This document shows positions 47,801 through 58,487 of a stretch of 64,000 bases of DNA, piece by piece. This DNA comes from Hibiscus mutabilis (taxonomy: Eukaryota; Streptophyta; Magnoliopsida; Malvales; Malvaceae), in contig JAGYYJ010002075.1 of the NCBI GenBank assembly GCA_019671005.1, forward strand, positions 48,295-112,294. The letters run 5' to 3'. How positions within the stretch are numbered: position 1 is the first letter of the stretch; each line of letters begins with the position of its first letter. The notes below the pieces were generated by a model. That model saw nothing but the letters and a program-made list of their open reading frames with translations, did not search any database and was not told the origin of the DNA. The position numbers were made by a program, and so were the translations under genes.

Positions 47801-50800
47801 AATAGTCTCCTAGGGCCTGGTTTAACAGGTTCACTAAGGTTCTCATGGGAGGTGGCTACAAAGCGAGTGCCAAGCTGATCACACCTTGTTTATTAAGATA
47901 GCGCTAGTAAAAGGAAGGTTATTCTAATTGTTTATGTCGATGATATTGTGATCACAGGAGATGATGAAGATGAAATCAAGAATTTAAAGGGATTGTTGAG
48001 CAGGGAGTTCGAGACAAAGGACTTAGAAAAACTGAGGTATTTCCTAGGTATGGAGGTGGCTAGATCAAGCAGAGGCTTGGTGATAAATCATAGGAAGTAT
48101 GTGCTTGATTTGCTCTCGAAAAACATGTATGTTTAGGCTGAAAAACCTCTTTGATACTCCAATGGAAACGGTATGAAATTGAGAGGAGAAGAAATGGGGC
48201 TGAAGTAGACAAGAATCAGTTTCAAAGGCTGGTTGGGAAACTTATTTATCTCTCCCTAACCAAGCCTGACATCTCCTTTCTTGTAAACATCATTAGTCAA
48301 CACATGACTAATCCTAAGGAAAGACACTTGGAAGCTGCGAATAGAATTCTGAGGTACCTAAAAGGTACACCTAGACATGGATTGTTTTTCAAGAAAGCGA
48401 GAGAGAAAACTGTGAAGGTATTCCATGATTCAAGTTGGGCAAGTGAGATCACTGATAGAAGGTCAACCAGTGGGTATTGCTCATTTGTATGGGGTAATTT
48501 GGTGACTTGGAGAAGTAGAAAGCAAGCTGTAGTTTCAAGAAGTAGTGCTGAGGCAGAGTTTAGAGCCTTAGCACTGGGAATATGTAAAGGAATATGGTTA
48601 CTTAGATTGTTGAAAGAATTGGGAATGATGGAAAGTGAGAATTTTGAGATTCTCAGTGATAATCAATCTGCTATTCAGATTGCAAAGAACCCAGTTTATC
48701 ATGATCGCACCAAGCATGTAGAAGTTGATAGACATTTTATAGCCGAGAAAATAAATGGTGGTTTAGCAGAGAAACAACTTGCTGACGTATTCACAAAGGC
48801 ACTATCCAAACAGATGTTTGACAAATTTCTATCCAAGCTAGGTCTATACAATGTATATACTCCAGCTTGAGGGGAGTGTGAATTGTAGTTGAATTAAGAG
48901 AGTGTTATTAGAGTTAGTGTTTTATGTGTATCTGTAATTTAAATTAGAGTTCTATCTTTATCAGGTTACCTAGAGATAGAGTTTGTAACTATGTAAAACT
49001 CCTAGTCTTAGTCTAACTCTTGTACCTAAGCCTTTAAAAGTACCTGTAACTATCTTATTCAAAAAAAAGAAAGTGAAAATAGAGAAAACACATTGTTTTT
49101 CTCATATATTTCTACATATATTCTCTACCAAGCATACTCTAGAGATGGGCAAGTTTGAAGAAAAGATGATGAAATGAAAATTGGAGAGGAGACAAATAAG
49201 AACTACTGAAATTGGTGTTGATGGAATTGCCTAAAGTTGAAGGTGTCTGTGGCTGGGGAAAGACGAGAGATTAGTCTAAAGTTAAGGGAGCTTTACTCTC
49301 TCTTGGTGTTTTGTCGCTTTCACAAGTACTTAACTAAAAGCTTCATTTTGAAATCTGGCCTCAGGAGGCTTAATTTAAATCACACCGTCCATTCCCTCGG
49401 GCTTAGTATTCAGATCAAGAATTCAGAGTAATTTACCAAACTCGTTTTTTGATTTGCCAAACAAATATTTCAACACATTTGAAAGTGAAATCAGTCCTTG
49501 AAATAATCCATACACACTTTATCTGATCTTTTCTATTAATGTGTTTACTGTTTACCATTTTCAGGTAAAAAATTTATGAACAAGAGATGGCTTATGTTAG
49601 TTTTATCTTTTAAAATGTTTGGTGCTGTTTGTAGAGTGATGGAGAATGCTTCTGGATATGTGGAGTTCCAAAATCATTATGGCCTTGTGCATGTACAACT
49701 CTGTGGCAACTGTAAAACTTGGAGATCAGATTTGGTGTCTGAAGATGGTGGCTGGTTGTCTGCTGATGTTTTTGTTGATAATTTACATCAAAAATGGCAT
49801 GCGAATTTAAAAATTGCCGAACCCTTTGTTCCGGTAAGGTATAAAAAGAATTTGATGATTAACTTTTCAGTCTGTATTTGATTCAGCATGAATTTGATGT
49901 CTATGTTTTTCCTGTTTTTCTTTTCTACAGCTTTTTGAAAGGATTTTAGAAATCCCAGTCACATGGCTTAAAGGAAGAGCCAGCGGTGAGGTGTTTTTCT
50001 GACTTCACTTTGTTTTTTCCTGCATTTTTTTTTTTTCTGGCATTATATAAAATACATTTCATGTTGCGATTTTGTAGAAGCTATATGGACAACCAAGTCA
50101 TTTTATATGCATCCCAGTACCATGTTCAAAGATGTTTTTAGCATTCCAATCTGATATTTATTCTCTCTTTTGCTCCTTTCGTATTGACTTCTCTTTACTT
50201 CTTAAATTCCTTGTCAATTGCATTGGAAGTTGCTGGGTGGCTTCCATGTTTGACTTCCCATAGCATGATTGACGAAAGTGGATAGATATAATAGTATCAT
50301 TACACTACATTACGATTTTGCTCTAACTCTTTATTGTTCTTGAAGTTCCCAATGTATGACACATATCAGGCCATGGCTGTGGGTTTAAAGACCTTCCAAA
50401 TACATGAATAACATAGAAAAAAATAGAACATATCTGTGTTGGAAACATGCTTGTATTTGATTCTCTCAAGTTTGCTCTCTAATCTAATTGCATAGCATTA
50501 GCTCTTAGAATGGTTGATATTTATGAAACCACTATGATTTGAGTCCATCTACCCTTGCCCTTGAGGGGACAATTTTTCGTGAATCGTCGCCTAGAAACAT
50601 ATCAAATGGCAGCGAGTGAAATTGTTTTAGGCTTTAGATCTTCTATTTCCTCCCTTAATAAGTGGTAAAGATTCTACCAATTTTTTGGTGGTTCTCTTAT
50701 AGATAGGAAAATGAATCTAATACTCATACTAGAACTTGAAGTATTGATTGGTTTATATCTATATCCTTGTCAGTTTTGTTTATGGGAAGGGCTATATCAT

Positions 50801-50995
50801 GCTATGAAAGGTAAAAGAACTGAAAACCGTACTTACAGTATAACGTGATGATTGATGGATATATATACTGGTCAACTTTGTTTATTGGCAGGTTCACTTG
50901 TGCATGTCAAGAGGGGACACATTTCTAATCTTCTTGGACAGATTGATGGGACAGGGTTAGCCTTTCAGATATACGATGCTCCATCATTTTTTTCT
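41891..50995 (+). CDS. TIC236: TIC236 (TamB/DUF490) chloroplast import protein, first four exons
   Basis: TIC236 (EMB2410 in Arabidopsis) is an inner-envelope protein whose long C-terminal TamB-like part reaches across the intermembrane space to TOC75, linking the TOC and TIC translocons. Exons: 1, 41891-43842 (650 codons plus 2 bases, intact); 2, 49635-49833; 3, 49931-49990; 4, 50892-50995. Exon 1 has a basic N-terminal transit-like region, a membrane segment at about residues 110-130 (FSAVLSAMCLLVWYG), then conserved blocks such as VDFGKVRSVSPLSITLEACS and KIVIDAVLSHPSLLVVQKKD. Exons 2-4 continue with EFQNHYG, TWRSDLVSEDGG, LFERILEIP and VHLCMSRGDTF. One C seems missing in ACATTTCTAATC (50919-50926), giving a stop at 50958-50960; the old frame (GTGLAFQIYDAPSFFS) resumes past it. 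The usual protein is about 2100 residues, so most of the gene lies outside the window. Confidence 0.88.
43843..45189 (+). other. TIC236 intron 1, part upstream of the copia element
   Basis: Begins with donor GTGCAAAG after exon 1. It contains a repeated block with GATAGAGTTAGAG and ATGTAAATAGTAGTTTAAAT at about 44290-44400, then text ending TTCTTTTCTGCAG near 44549. This resembles an LTR of a small copia-like element (TGTTAGATTAC start, TATAAATTCACTG TATA-like signal) but lacks clear target duplication. No gene otherwise. Confidence 0.4.
45210..46577 (+). pseudogene. Copia protease-integrase region
   Basis: An open stretch of 455 codons. Visible domains: aspartic protease DSGASDHITG (near 45537); GAG-pre-integrase zinc-binding H-H-C-C (HYRLGHPNFSY to CHICPIAKQ, about 45940-46050); integrase core with the catalytic D in HSDIWGP, D in KSDNGGEY and E in NGVAERKNR. 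The frame ends in a TAG at 46575-46577 before the integrase tail, and a second frame carries on for about 100 codons. Similar pieces continue up to 47100. Not functional as it stands. Confidence 0.85.
47149..48870 (+). pseudogene. Copia reverse transcriptase-RNase H region, broken
   Basis: Pieces in changing frames: 47149-47484 with EALKDPKWRQAVEEEIQAVE (RT start) ending in a TAG where a KWIF motif should follow; further RT text to the YVDD active site near 47932-47943; 47948-48136 with ITGDDEDEIKNLKGLL; then 48151-48870 with LVGKLIYLSLTKPDISF, RNase H GYCSFVWGNLVTWRSRKQ, AEAEFRAL and ADVFTKALSKQMF. At least three frame slips (e.g. an A lost near 47683 and an A gained near 47780) and two stops. 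The family is a typical plant copia element. Confidence 0.85.
49117..49634 (+). other. TIC236 intron 1, part downstream of the copia element
   Basis: No gene. It ends in the pyrimidine-rich acceptor before exon 2 (GCTGTTTGTAG at 49634). The 64-codon open frame at 49237-49431 is not supported. Confidence 0.45.
49991..50891 (+). other. TIC236 intron 3
   Basis: About 900 bases between donor GTGTTTTT and acceptor TTTATTGGCAG. T-rich and without recognised features. Confidence 0.55.
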
Positions 50996-51002
50996 GTATG
51001 TG

Positions 51003-53965
51003 TAGCGATGTCTTTTTTCGCTAAAAACGTGGTTTTTTCGATGGTGTTTGTGATTTTTCGGATATAAAATGTTTATCCCATGGGGGGTTTTTTTAAAATC
51101 GTATTTTATTTAAAAATTAGAGTCGCCACCGGCCACTTAGGTAGGCCGAACACCATAAAACCAGAGATTCAAAAAGCTTTGTGTTCGGGAGTCGGTTACG
51201 GATTAGCACCCCCACACCGCCCAAAATTGATACTTTAATAATTACCGCTTTATTAATATTAAACTTTCCGGATTAAAGTGACGATTATTTTAAAATTCGG
51301 TTATAATTGCGAATAAATTTTAAAGGCCCCGTTATCCGAGAGTAAACGCCCAACCACTATCACTACGCCTGATACTGGCCCCGTTTACGCTCGGATAAAA
51401 GGGCACCGCATTGACAATTTATATACCATTATGCAGCCTTAGTGAGCAAAATATAAAACATGACAAATAATTTAAATACAATACAAATAAATATTAACAT
51501 AATAGAATACTAATCTAACATAAATAAAATACGTAACTAAAACATACATATATACATATTAATCGTAATAGTAAATAAAAACAAATTTAACATATCACAA
51601 TAACAATGCATGAATAAATACGTGTGTGAACAAAAACACATATTTCAAGAAGACATACATATTAGAAATAAAACACATTTCAACATATGTAGAACAAGAT
51701 ATTATACATGAAAAAGAAAATATACTAACAAGTAACCCTAAAGCCAAGAGAACATATAATACATGCTAAAATGCAAAACATGTTGTGTACGAGCCAACTA
51801 GAATATCAACATAATATGCGTGATACGAATAACCGAACAAATACATAAAGATACATAATCATCATAAACTTAACACACATATACATGTAAACATGAAAAT
51901 ACAAGGCATATACGAGGGATATATAATAAGGCAAAATGCTACATCAACATACACGATTATAATAAGCGAACATAAATATTTACATGGAAACAGGATCAAA
52001 ATGAAAAGAAATAAACATCGAGCAGAAATTAAAGGACAATAATATGCAATTTTAGGGACGAAAATGCAAGCGAGGACCGAACTTGAAAGGATCAAATCAG
52101 TAATTGGACCAAGGGGCGGACCAAGTGAAAAATTCAAAAACGCGGGATGGTTAAAGGGTAATTTTACCATTTAAAAACTATTTCGATGTAATTTAGGACT
52201 GGATTGCAAGATTTTGAAATACTGAGGGGACGAGTTGTAAATATCCTGCGGTAGACACAAACGAAAATATCAAAAACGGGAGGATTTATTACGTAATTTG
52301 CCCATTTCACAAAATAAAAACACCTATAAAACCCCCTTTTTCAGCTTTATCTCAAATTTTCCCCATTTTCATTTTGATCCGTTTTAATAATAACTCTCCC
52401 CTCTCTTTGCTCTCAACTCAGCCCATGATGAACCCAGAAACCGCGGCCGACCACCGTCTTCTTCGCCGCCGACCGTCGCTAGTCGACGCCGGCGAGCCCC
52501 AAAATAAACACCAAAATGAACCTTACTTTACCCTAAACTCGAATCCGAACTTGGATTTGGAGAAAAAGCCCCTCTTTGTCCTAGATCTAAGAAAAGAAAA
52601 ACGAAAACCGTATATGTTTTTTTCTTTTTAGACCGAAGGAACACCTTCCCCTTTTAGCCGGCTCACCAGATTAAGGCTTGTTGCCGGTAGAGGAACTGAC
52701 CATCGAAGGTAAAACCTCACTCTCCTTTCCCTTCCTTACTTTTAGAATACATGCATGCATGCAATATTCAAGATGGATGAATACCTTTGTATGATCTCTG
52801 TAAGTTTTTGAGAGAAATAACGAAAGGGTGAGACTTGTTTGTATTTCTAAAAAAGTGGGTTACAACTGAACTGTGACTTTTCGTTTTTTTTTTGTTTTAC
52901 ATATATCCTCTCTGCCTCCTTTTTTAGACTAGTACATAATCTCTTATTTTGATCTGATTCTGATGCCTTTTTGTGTTTGCGTCTTTGGCATGCCCGGCCA
53001 TACTTGGTGGTTGGTACGGCCGGTATGGGGAGCGGCGTGGTGGAAGTGACCGTTCGTCTATGCAGACTGGCGTCTCGGGAGGCGAGGCGATTATTATCGC
53101 CAGAATCGTTCCTATCCGTTGGATCAGATCTGATCCAACGGATAGGACTGCTCGATGATCGGGTGGCTGAGATGAGGCATCGGAAATAATGCACTAGCCT
53201 GGGATCACGCCACGTGGCCTGGAGAAGATATACGCTCTTGCACTTCTCACACACGCGAGTGGGGAACCCAACGACCGCCGCGTGGACTTCACGCGTAGAT
53301 GAGGCGTCCTTATGCTTCAATCGTGGCCGTTGGATCCAGATCGATCCAAGGGCCCTCGTTGGTGTGCAAGATAAAAGGATGGCGTTAGGGTTCCAATATG
53401 GGTCGTCTTAGGGTGTGGGCTGGTTTGGTTTGGGCTTTGATCGGGCCTTGTAATAATACTAATAATTTGCACTGTAATATGTAATGGACTTGGGTGGTAA
53501 TTTATTCATTTGGGGTTTAATATGTTTTTTGGATTTCATCTTATATTAGCCCAATAATAATAACATTAATATTAGCTATAACAACAATTAATAATAATAA
53601 TACACATACGATAATACATACGCATGTACTTATGCAAACATTAATTAATATAACATACTAGCATACATACATATATAATCATACACATAATTAACCTAAT
53701 ATCTACACACATTATCCGTAAAAACAAATACGCTCGTACTAAATATAGATACATGCGTGACACACATACACCGTATTACTTATTAATACGTATACATACA
53801 TAGTTTATAATATACATGCACACACTACACACTTTACATATATTAATAACACTCATGCACATAATAAACATATAGCATAATATAATACAATGTATACATG
53901 CAACGCTAATATACTAATAATTATACTAATATGTATTTACAGACCAGATAAAAATGAGTGATTAT
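51003..53965 (-). repeat. 3' LTR of the gypsy Tat/Ogre-type element
   Basis: The left part carries text characteristic, as I recall it, of Tat LTRs (GAGTCGCCACCGGCCACTTA; TCGGGAGTCGGTTACGGATT; GCACCCCCACACCGCCCAAAA). AT-rich low-complexity tracts (51430-51900 and 53540-53940, CATACATA-like) lie inside. A perfect 38 bp palindrome is at 53110-53147, with a weaker relative near 53327-53350. The right end, next to the polypurine tract, lacks an obvious CA terminus, so the exact edge is uncertain. Open frames such as 52374-52631 look like chance. Confidence 0.6.
53110..53147. repeat. Perfect 38 bp palindrome
   Basis: The left arm TCCTATCCGTTGGATCAGA is followed directly by its exact reverse complement with no spacer. 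It lies in the gypsy LTR. A related imperfect palindrome (GTTGGATCCAGATCGATCCA) lies at about 53328-53347. Confidence 0.95.
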
Positions 53966-54099
53966 AGTTGTCCCCCTTTGCTTGTTCTCGTGGAATGGGA
54001 ACAAAACAAAGATTCATAAGCACTCATTTTTATCCGACTTCCCTGTTTGTATCTTTGGAAACACGTGTTCTTCTGGAACTCTCCGTTCTTCCTCGGCTG

Positions 54100-55090
54100 A
54101 ATCTTCGGGCTCGTAAGTCCTTCCTATATATAACTTCTTCCCCCTCCGATCTTGGAGCTACAGGCTCTTCCTATATAGAACCCTTCGCTCTAAAGCCTCT
54201 AGTTACGAGTCCCTCCTATGTAGAGCCTTTCATTCTGAGACAGTGAAGCTTGGGGTCCTTCCTATGTAGAACTCTTCGCCTTCAACGCTGGTTTCTCCTA
54301 TATAAAACCTTTTGCGTCGCTGATGGATCCTTCCGACTGGGAGTTCCTCCTGTATAGAACTGTTAGTCTTCAAACCCTGAAGCTGTCAGTCCTTCCTATA
54401 TAGAACTTTTAGCTTCTGAAATCTCAGAGCTACAGGTTCTTCATATATAGAACCTTTCACTCTAAGACAGTAAAGCTCGGAGCCCTTCCTATATAGGACT
54501 CTTCGCTTTCGACACAACAGGTTTTCCCTATATAAAACCTTGTGTATCATGGGTGAATTCTTTCGACTGGGAGTTCTTCCTATATAGAACTGCTAGTCTT
54601 CACCTTGGAGCTGTAAGTCCTTCCTATATAGATCTTTTAGCTTCTGAAATCTTGGAGCTATGGATTCTTCCTATATAGAATCTTTTACTATAAGACAGTG
54701 AAGCTCAGAGCCCTTCCTATATAAGACTCTTCGCTTTCAACACAACAGGTTTTCCCTATATAAAACCTTGTGTATCATGGGTGAATTCCTTCGGCTGGGA
54801 GTTCTTCCTATATAGAACTGCTAGTCTTCACCCTGGAGGTGTAAGTCCTTCCTATACAAAACTTTCAGTTTCTGAAATCTTGGAGCTACGGATTCTTCCT
54901 ATATAGAATCTTTTACTCTAAGACAGTGGAGCTCTGAGCCCTTCCTATATGAGACTCTTCGCTTTCAACACAACAGGTTTTCCCTATATAAAACCTTGTG
55001 TATCATGGGTGAATTCCTTCGGCTGAGAGTTCTTCCTATATAAATCTCTCATGGACGCTTGGAAACATAGGCCTTTTGTATGTAGAACCA
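54100..55090. repeat. Tandem array of about 20 small palindromes, 228-230 bp superunits
   Basis: A superunit of about 228-230 bp repeats (type-A palindromes at 54341, 54571, 54799 and 55027), preceded by a worn copy. Each superunit has five short palindromes about 46 bp apart, all with a CCTATATA core. Examples: AGTTCTTCCTATATAGAACT, AGTCCTTCCTATATAGAACT, GATTCTTCCTATATAGAATC and GGTTTTCCCTATATAAAACC. Arms differ between types but mostly match within a palindrome. The array lies between the integrase region and the LTR of the gypsy element. Confidence 0.9.
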
Positions 55091-55394
55091 TTGTCTTCAC
55101 ATTTGGGATTCACACCACGATGGCTACCGATGTCTCTTTGAATCCATAGATACCTGTCTAAGATAAAACAAAATGCTATGACAAATGAATTAACATGCTC
55201 TTAATCCTAGTGATGTCTGACTATTCATGATGCATGAGTGTCAATATCTTGGTGGGCTTGCTTTGGTCCTTATTCGATCTCGTTGTTCACTTTCTCCTTT
55301 TTCACGGGCGTTGATACCCCACTTCACTGTCGGGTTCAACCATTACAACCTTTCTTTTTCTCCATTTACGACTTGGGATTCTAAAGTGCCCTTT

Positions 55395-56015
55395 CGGGTT
55401 TTCGCTTTAGAGAGTTTTTTTTTGAGGGGTGCCCTTCTGGGTTTTCACCCGAGAGATCTCTCTTGTTATCTCGCATGCTTTCCTTGAATAAGCAGGACGT
55501 ACGCCATTGGTCATCCTATCCGGTTGTTTGAAGCTTTCTGCCTTCCCTATCAACACCGTTATGTAGGAGCTAGAGGCGAAGTTAACATCATTTTCTTTAA
55601 TCACTGCATTTTTAAGGTTAGATCACAAGAATGCTCGTAAATCTCTTGTTTTACCATAAGCCTATGTTAGCTTATTTGCCTGAAATTAACAAGAAGGCAA
55701 GGAATGGATGCTCAAAAACACGATTTTATTACGATTAAGGGCTTGAGATATCTTAAAAGAGGTATGACACACATGAGAAAGAAGAAAAATTAAGTATAAA
55801 ATACAAGATCCCTCATTATCTTCGGTATGAATGATACATGATCCTGTCAACCGGCGTAGAATTTTTTTTGCCTGAAGCTCCCTCTTCACGGTGTTCATGG
55901 GGATACCCTTCTCTTCGGATATCCAACTTTTCAATTTACCCGAGCCGCACTTTACAGGTTTTCAACTCGGGTCCTCCCTCTGCTTCAAGATGCCCTGTTT
56001 CGGGTTTTCGCCCTG
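55395..56015. repeat. Scattered GGGTTTTCRCCC hairpin motifs
   Basis: CGGGTTTTCGC (55395), CTGGGTTTTCACCCGAG (55437), AGGTTTTCAACTCGGG (about 55956) and CGGGTTTTCGCCCTGAG (56001). Each has a CCCT... lead-in and a short stem. They belong to the 3' untranslated part of the gypsy element and may be a worn second repeat family. Confidence 0.5.
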
Positions 56016-56053
56016 AGCTCTCCATTTTTGTTCTCTTTTTTTATTTTTTTATT

Positions 56054-57214
56054 TTAAAGATAGTATTTCTTAACAACATCAGAATTTACAGGGTTTTTCA
56101 GCTCTTCTCCATCCATTTCTGTTAGGATTAAGGCTCCTCCTGAGAAGGCCTTTTTTACCACGTACGGCCCTTCCCAATTGGGCATCCACTTTCCTCGAGA
56201 ATCTTTCTGAATCGGGAGGATTTTCTTGAGCACCAGATCCCCTTCTTTGAATTCTCTTGGGCGCACCTTTTTGTTGTATGCCTGCATCATCCGCTTTTGG
56301 TACATCTGACCATGACAAATGGCCTTTAATCTCTTTTCATCAATGAGATTTAGCCGGGTCGAGTCCGACCGCACCCATTCGGCTTCTTCCAATTTTACTT
56401 CATTTAAGACCGGAGAGACGGGATCTCTACCTCGATGGGGGAATCTCGCTTCGGTACCATACACCAAGGAGTAGGGTGTTGCCCCGTTGATGTGTGAATG
56501 GACGCCCTATAGGCTAAAAGGGCAAACGGCAACTTCTCATGCCAATCCCTCGTAGGTATCCGCTCGTCTTTGCTATGATCTTCTTTATGTTCTTGTTTGT
56601 CGCTTCCTTCGCTCCATTCATTTTAGGACGATAGATGTGTGGAATTATGGTGTGTTATCTTGAATTGGGTGCACACGTCCGTCATCATTTTGTTATTGAT
56701 TAGAAGCGTTATCGGTGATGACCCTTTCTCGCAATCAGATCGACAAATAATCTCCTTCTTTAAGAACTTACATCTTCGTAGTCCTTGTGATGTTGGCGTA
56801 AGACGCCTCTACCCATTTAGTGAAATAGTCTATGGCGACCAAAATGAAACGGTGTCCATTGGAAGCTTTCGGATGAATCTGCCCGATGACGTCCATGCCC
56901 CATGCCGCAAAAGGCCATGGAGAATTCATGGTGTGTAAAGGCAATGGGGGTGCGTGAATCTTGTCAGCGTAAATTTGGCATTTGTGGCATTTCCTGGCGT
57001 AATCGATGCAATCTCCCTCCATGGTCACCCAGAAATAACCATATCTCATAATTTTCTGGGCTATAGACAGCCCGTTGGCGTGCGTTCCACAGAGCCCGTC
57101 ATGTACTTCGGCTAAAATCTCCTTCGCCTCCCGGGCATCCACACATCTCAAAGAATGTTCGATCATGACTTCTCCTATATAGGATTTCCCATCTAGGACA
57201 TATCTTGTTGCCAT
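56054..57214 (-). pseudogene. Gypsy integrase, two frames
   Basis: The upstream piece (57214-56768) has EVHDGLCGTHANG, a zinc-binding region ending CHKCQIYADKIH, and the core start WGMDVIGQIHPKASNGHRFI with YFTKWVEA (first catalytic D in GMDVIG). The downstream piece (56467-56054) has YGTEARFP and a C-terminal domain with GKWMPNWEGPYVVKKAF. Between them several frame slips break the catalytic core. The motif set fits Tat-lineage gypsy elements. Confidence 0.85.
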
Positions 57215-57239
57215 TTTTCCGAGTGTCTTTCTGTCATTG

Positions 57240-58480
57240 TCATTTGCCCCTTTCGGATACTTTCAAGCTTGACATATTGCAAGATGTCATAGTACCATGG
57301 GTTTCCATCAATCTCTTCTGTACATTACAACAATGAGCAGGCCTTTCAAACGTCCGCATCTCAATGGGCTTCATTTTACGCCCGGTGTTTGTTTTAAACA
57401 TGGATGTCAAGGTTGCCAAGGCGCTCGCCATCCGATTTTCTTTCGGGCAGGTAATTAAAGTGACCTTTTCGAACTCTTTGGTGAGCTCTTGAATCAATTC
57501 ATAATATTTGACCAACCGGGTCCTCGGTTTCCCATTCCCGCGCAATTGGTAAATTACTAAGGATAAATCTCCGAATACTCGAAGTTTCTTAACCTTTCTC
57601 TCAATAGCTGAGTTCAGTCCTATAACGCAAGCTTCGTATTGACTATATTGTTAGTGCGAAGAATTTCAATCTCTTTGGTGAAAGGATAATGGACGCCCTC
57701 GGGAGAAATTAGCACTTTGCTCCTATCCCATGTCCGAGGGCGTTAGAGGCTCCATCAAGTAAAGCTTCCATGATTTATATCGCTCAAACCTCTTTCTCGG
57801 TTGTAACGCACATCAAGTCTTCGTCGGGAAATTAAAGTTCAATGCCTCATAGTCGTCCAAGCATGACTAGCTAGGAAATCTGCCACGGCACTCCCTTTAC
57901 GGCTTTACTCGTTAACATATACAATATCGAATTCGGATAAGAGCATCCGCCATCGGGCCATCCTTCCTGTTAGTCTTTGGCGCTTCCATTAAGAACTTTA
58001 ATGGGTCTAGCTTGGATATCAACCAAGTAGTATGGTACAACATATCTTTGTCTAAGCCGCTTGGTAGCCCAAACTAGAGCACAAACACGCCTTCAGATTG
58101 GCGGGTATCGCGTTTTTCGCAATTATTGAATTTCCGCTTAGGTAATAGATGGCTTGCTCCCTTTTTCTTGACTCATCGTGTTGCCCCAATACGCATCCCA
58201 TTGAATTCTCAAAAACCGCCGGTAGAAAATTAATGGTCGATCCGCATCGTGCGACTAAAATTGGAGCATTTGTCGTACTTTTTGATCTTTTCTAGGGCTC
58301 TTTGACATTCCTCATCCCACACACACCAGATTATTCTTTCTAAGAAGTCCAAGACCGGGTCACATCGGTCGGTTAATTGGGAAATGAAACGAGAGATATA
58401 ATTCAACCTTCCCAGAAACCGCGAACTTCCCTTCGAGTGTGGGGTGGTGAGAGATCTGGATGGCTTTCACTTTATCTCGG
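57240..58480 (-). pseudogene. Gypsy RNase H region, heavily frame-broken
   Basis: Short pieces in different frames read like RT thumb, RNase H and the linker to integrase (for example QELTKEFEKVTLITCPKENR with ASALATLTSMFK at 57545-57240). Stops occur roughly every 50-100 codons. The dual RNase H known for Tat elements cannot be confirmed here. Confidence 0.6.
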
Positions 58481-58487
58481 ATCGATC

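Larger units (their letters stand above)
45190..49116 (+). mobile_element. Ty1/copia retrotransposon in TIC236 intron 1
   Basis: The right LTR is 48877-49116 (TGTGAATTG... to ...TTTCTACA, 240 bp) and is preceded by the purine tract TTGAGGGGAG. The left side keeps only the last roughly 33-40 LTR bases (GAAAACACATTGTTTTTCTC to TTCTACA at 45233), followed at 45234 by TGGTATCAGACTAGG, a primer-binding site complementary to initiator tRNA-Met. Order protease, integrase, reverse transcriptase, RNase H is the copia order. gag is nearly absent: only about 290 bases separate the PBS from the protease. Several stops and frame slips show that it is dead. It lies in the same orientation as TIC236. Confidence 0.88.

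Noticed and set aside
52374..52631. Plus-strand 85-codon frame starting MIRFNNN
   Set aside because: Inside the gypsy LTR, opposite to element direction, with no family resemblance. It may be part of the LTR's own untranslated leader.
56639..56938. 99-codon plus-strand frame
   Set aside because: It is antisense to the gypsy integrase coding region.
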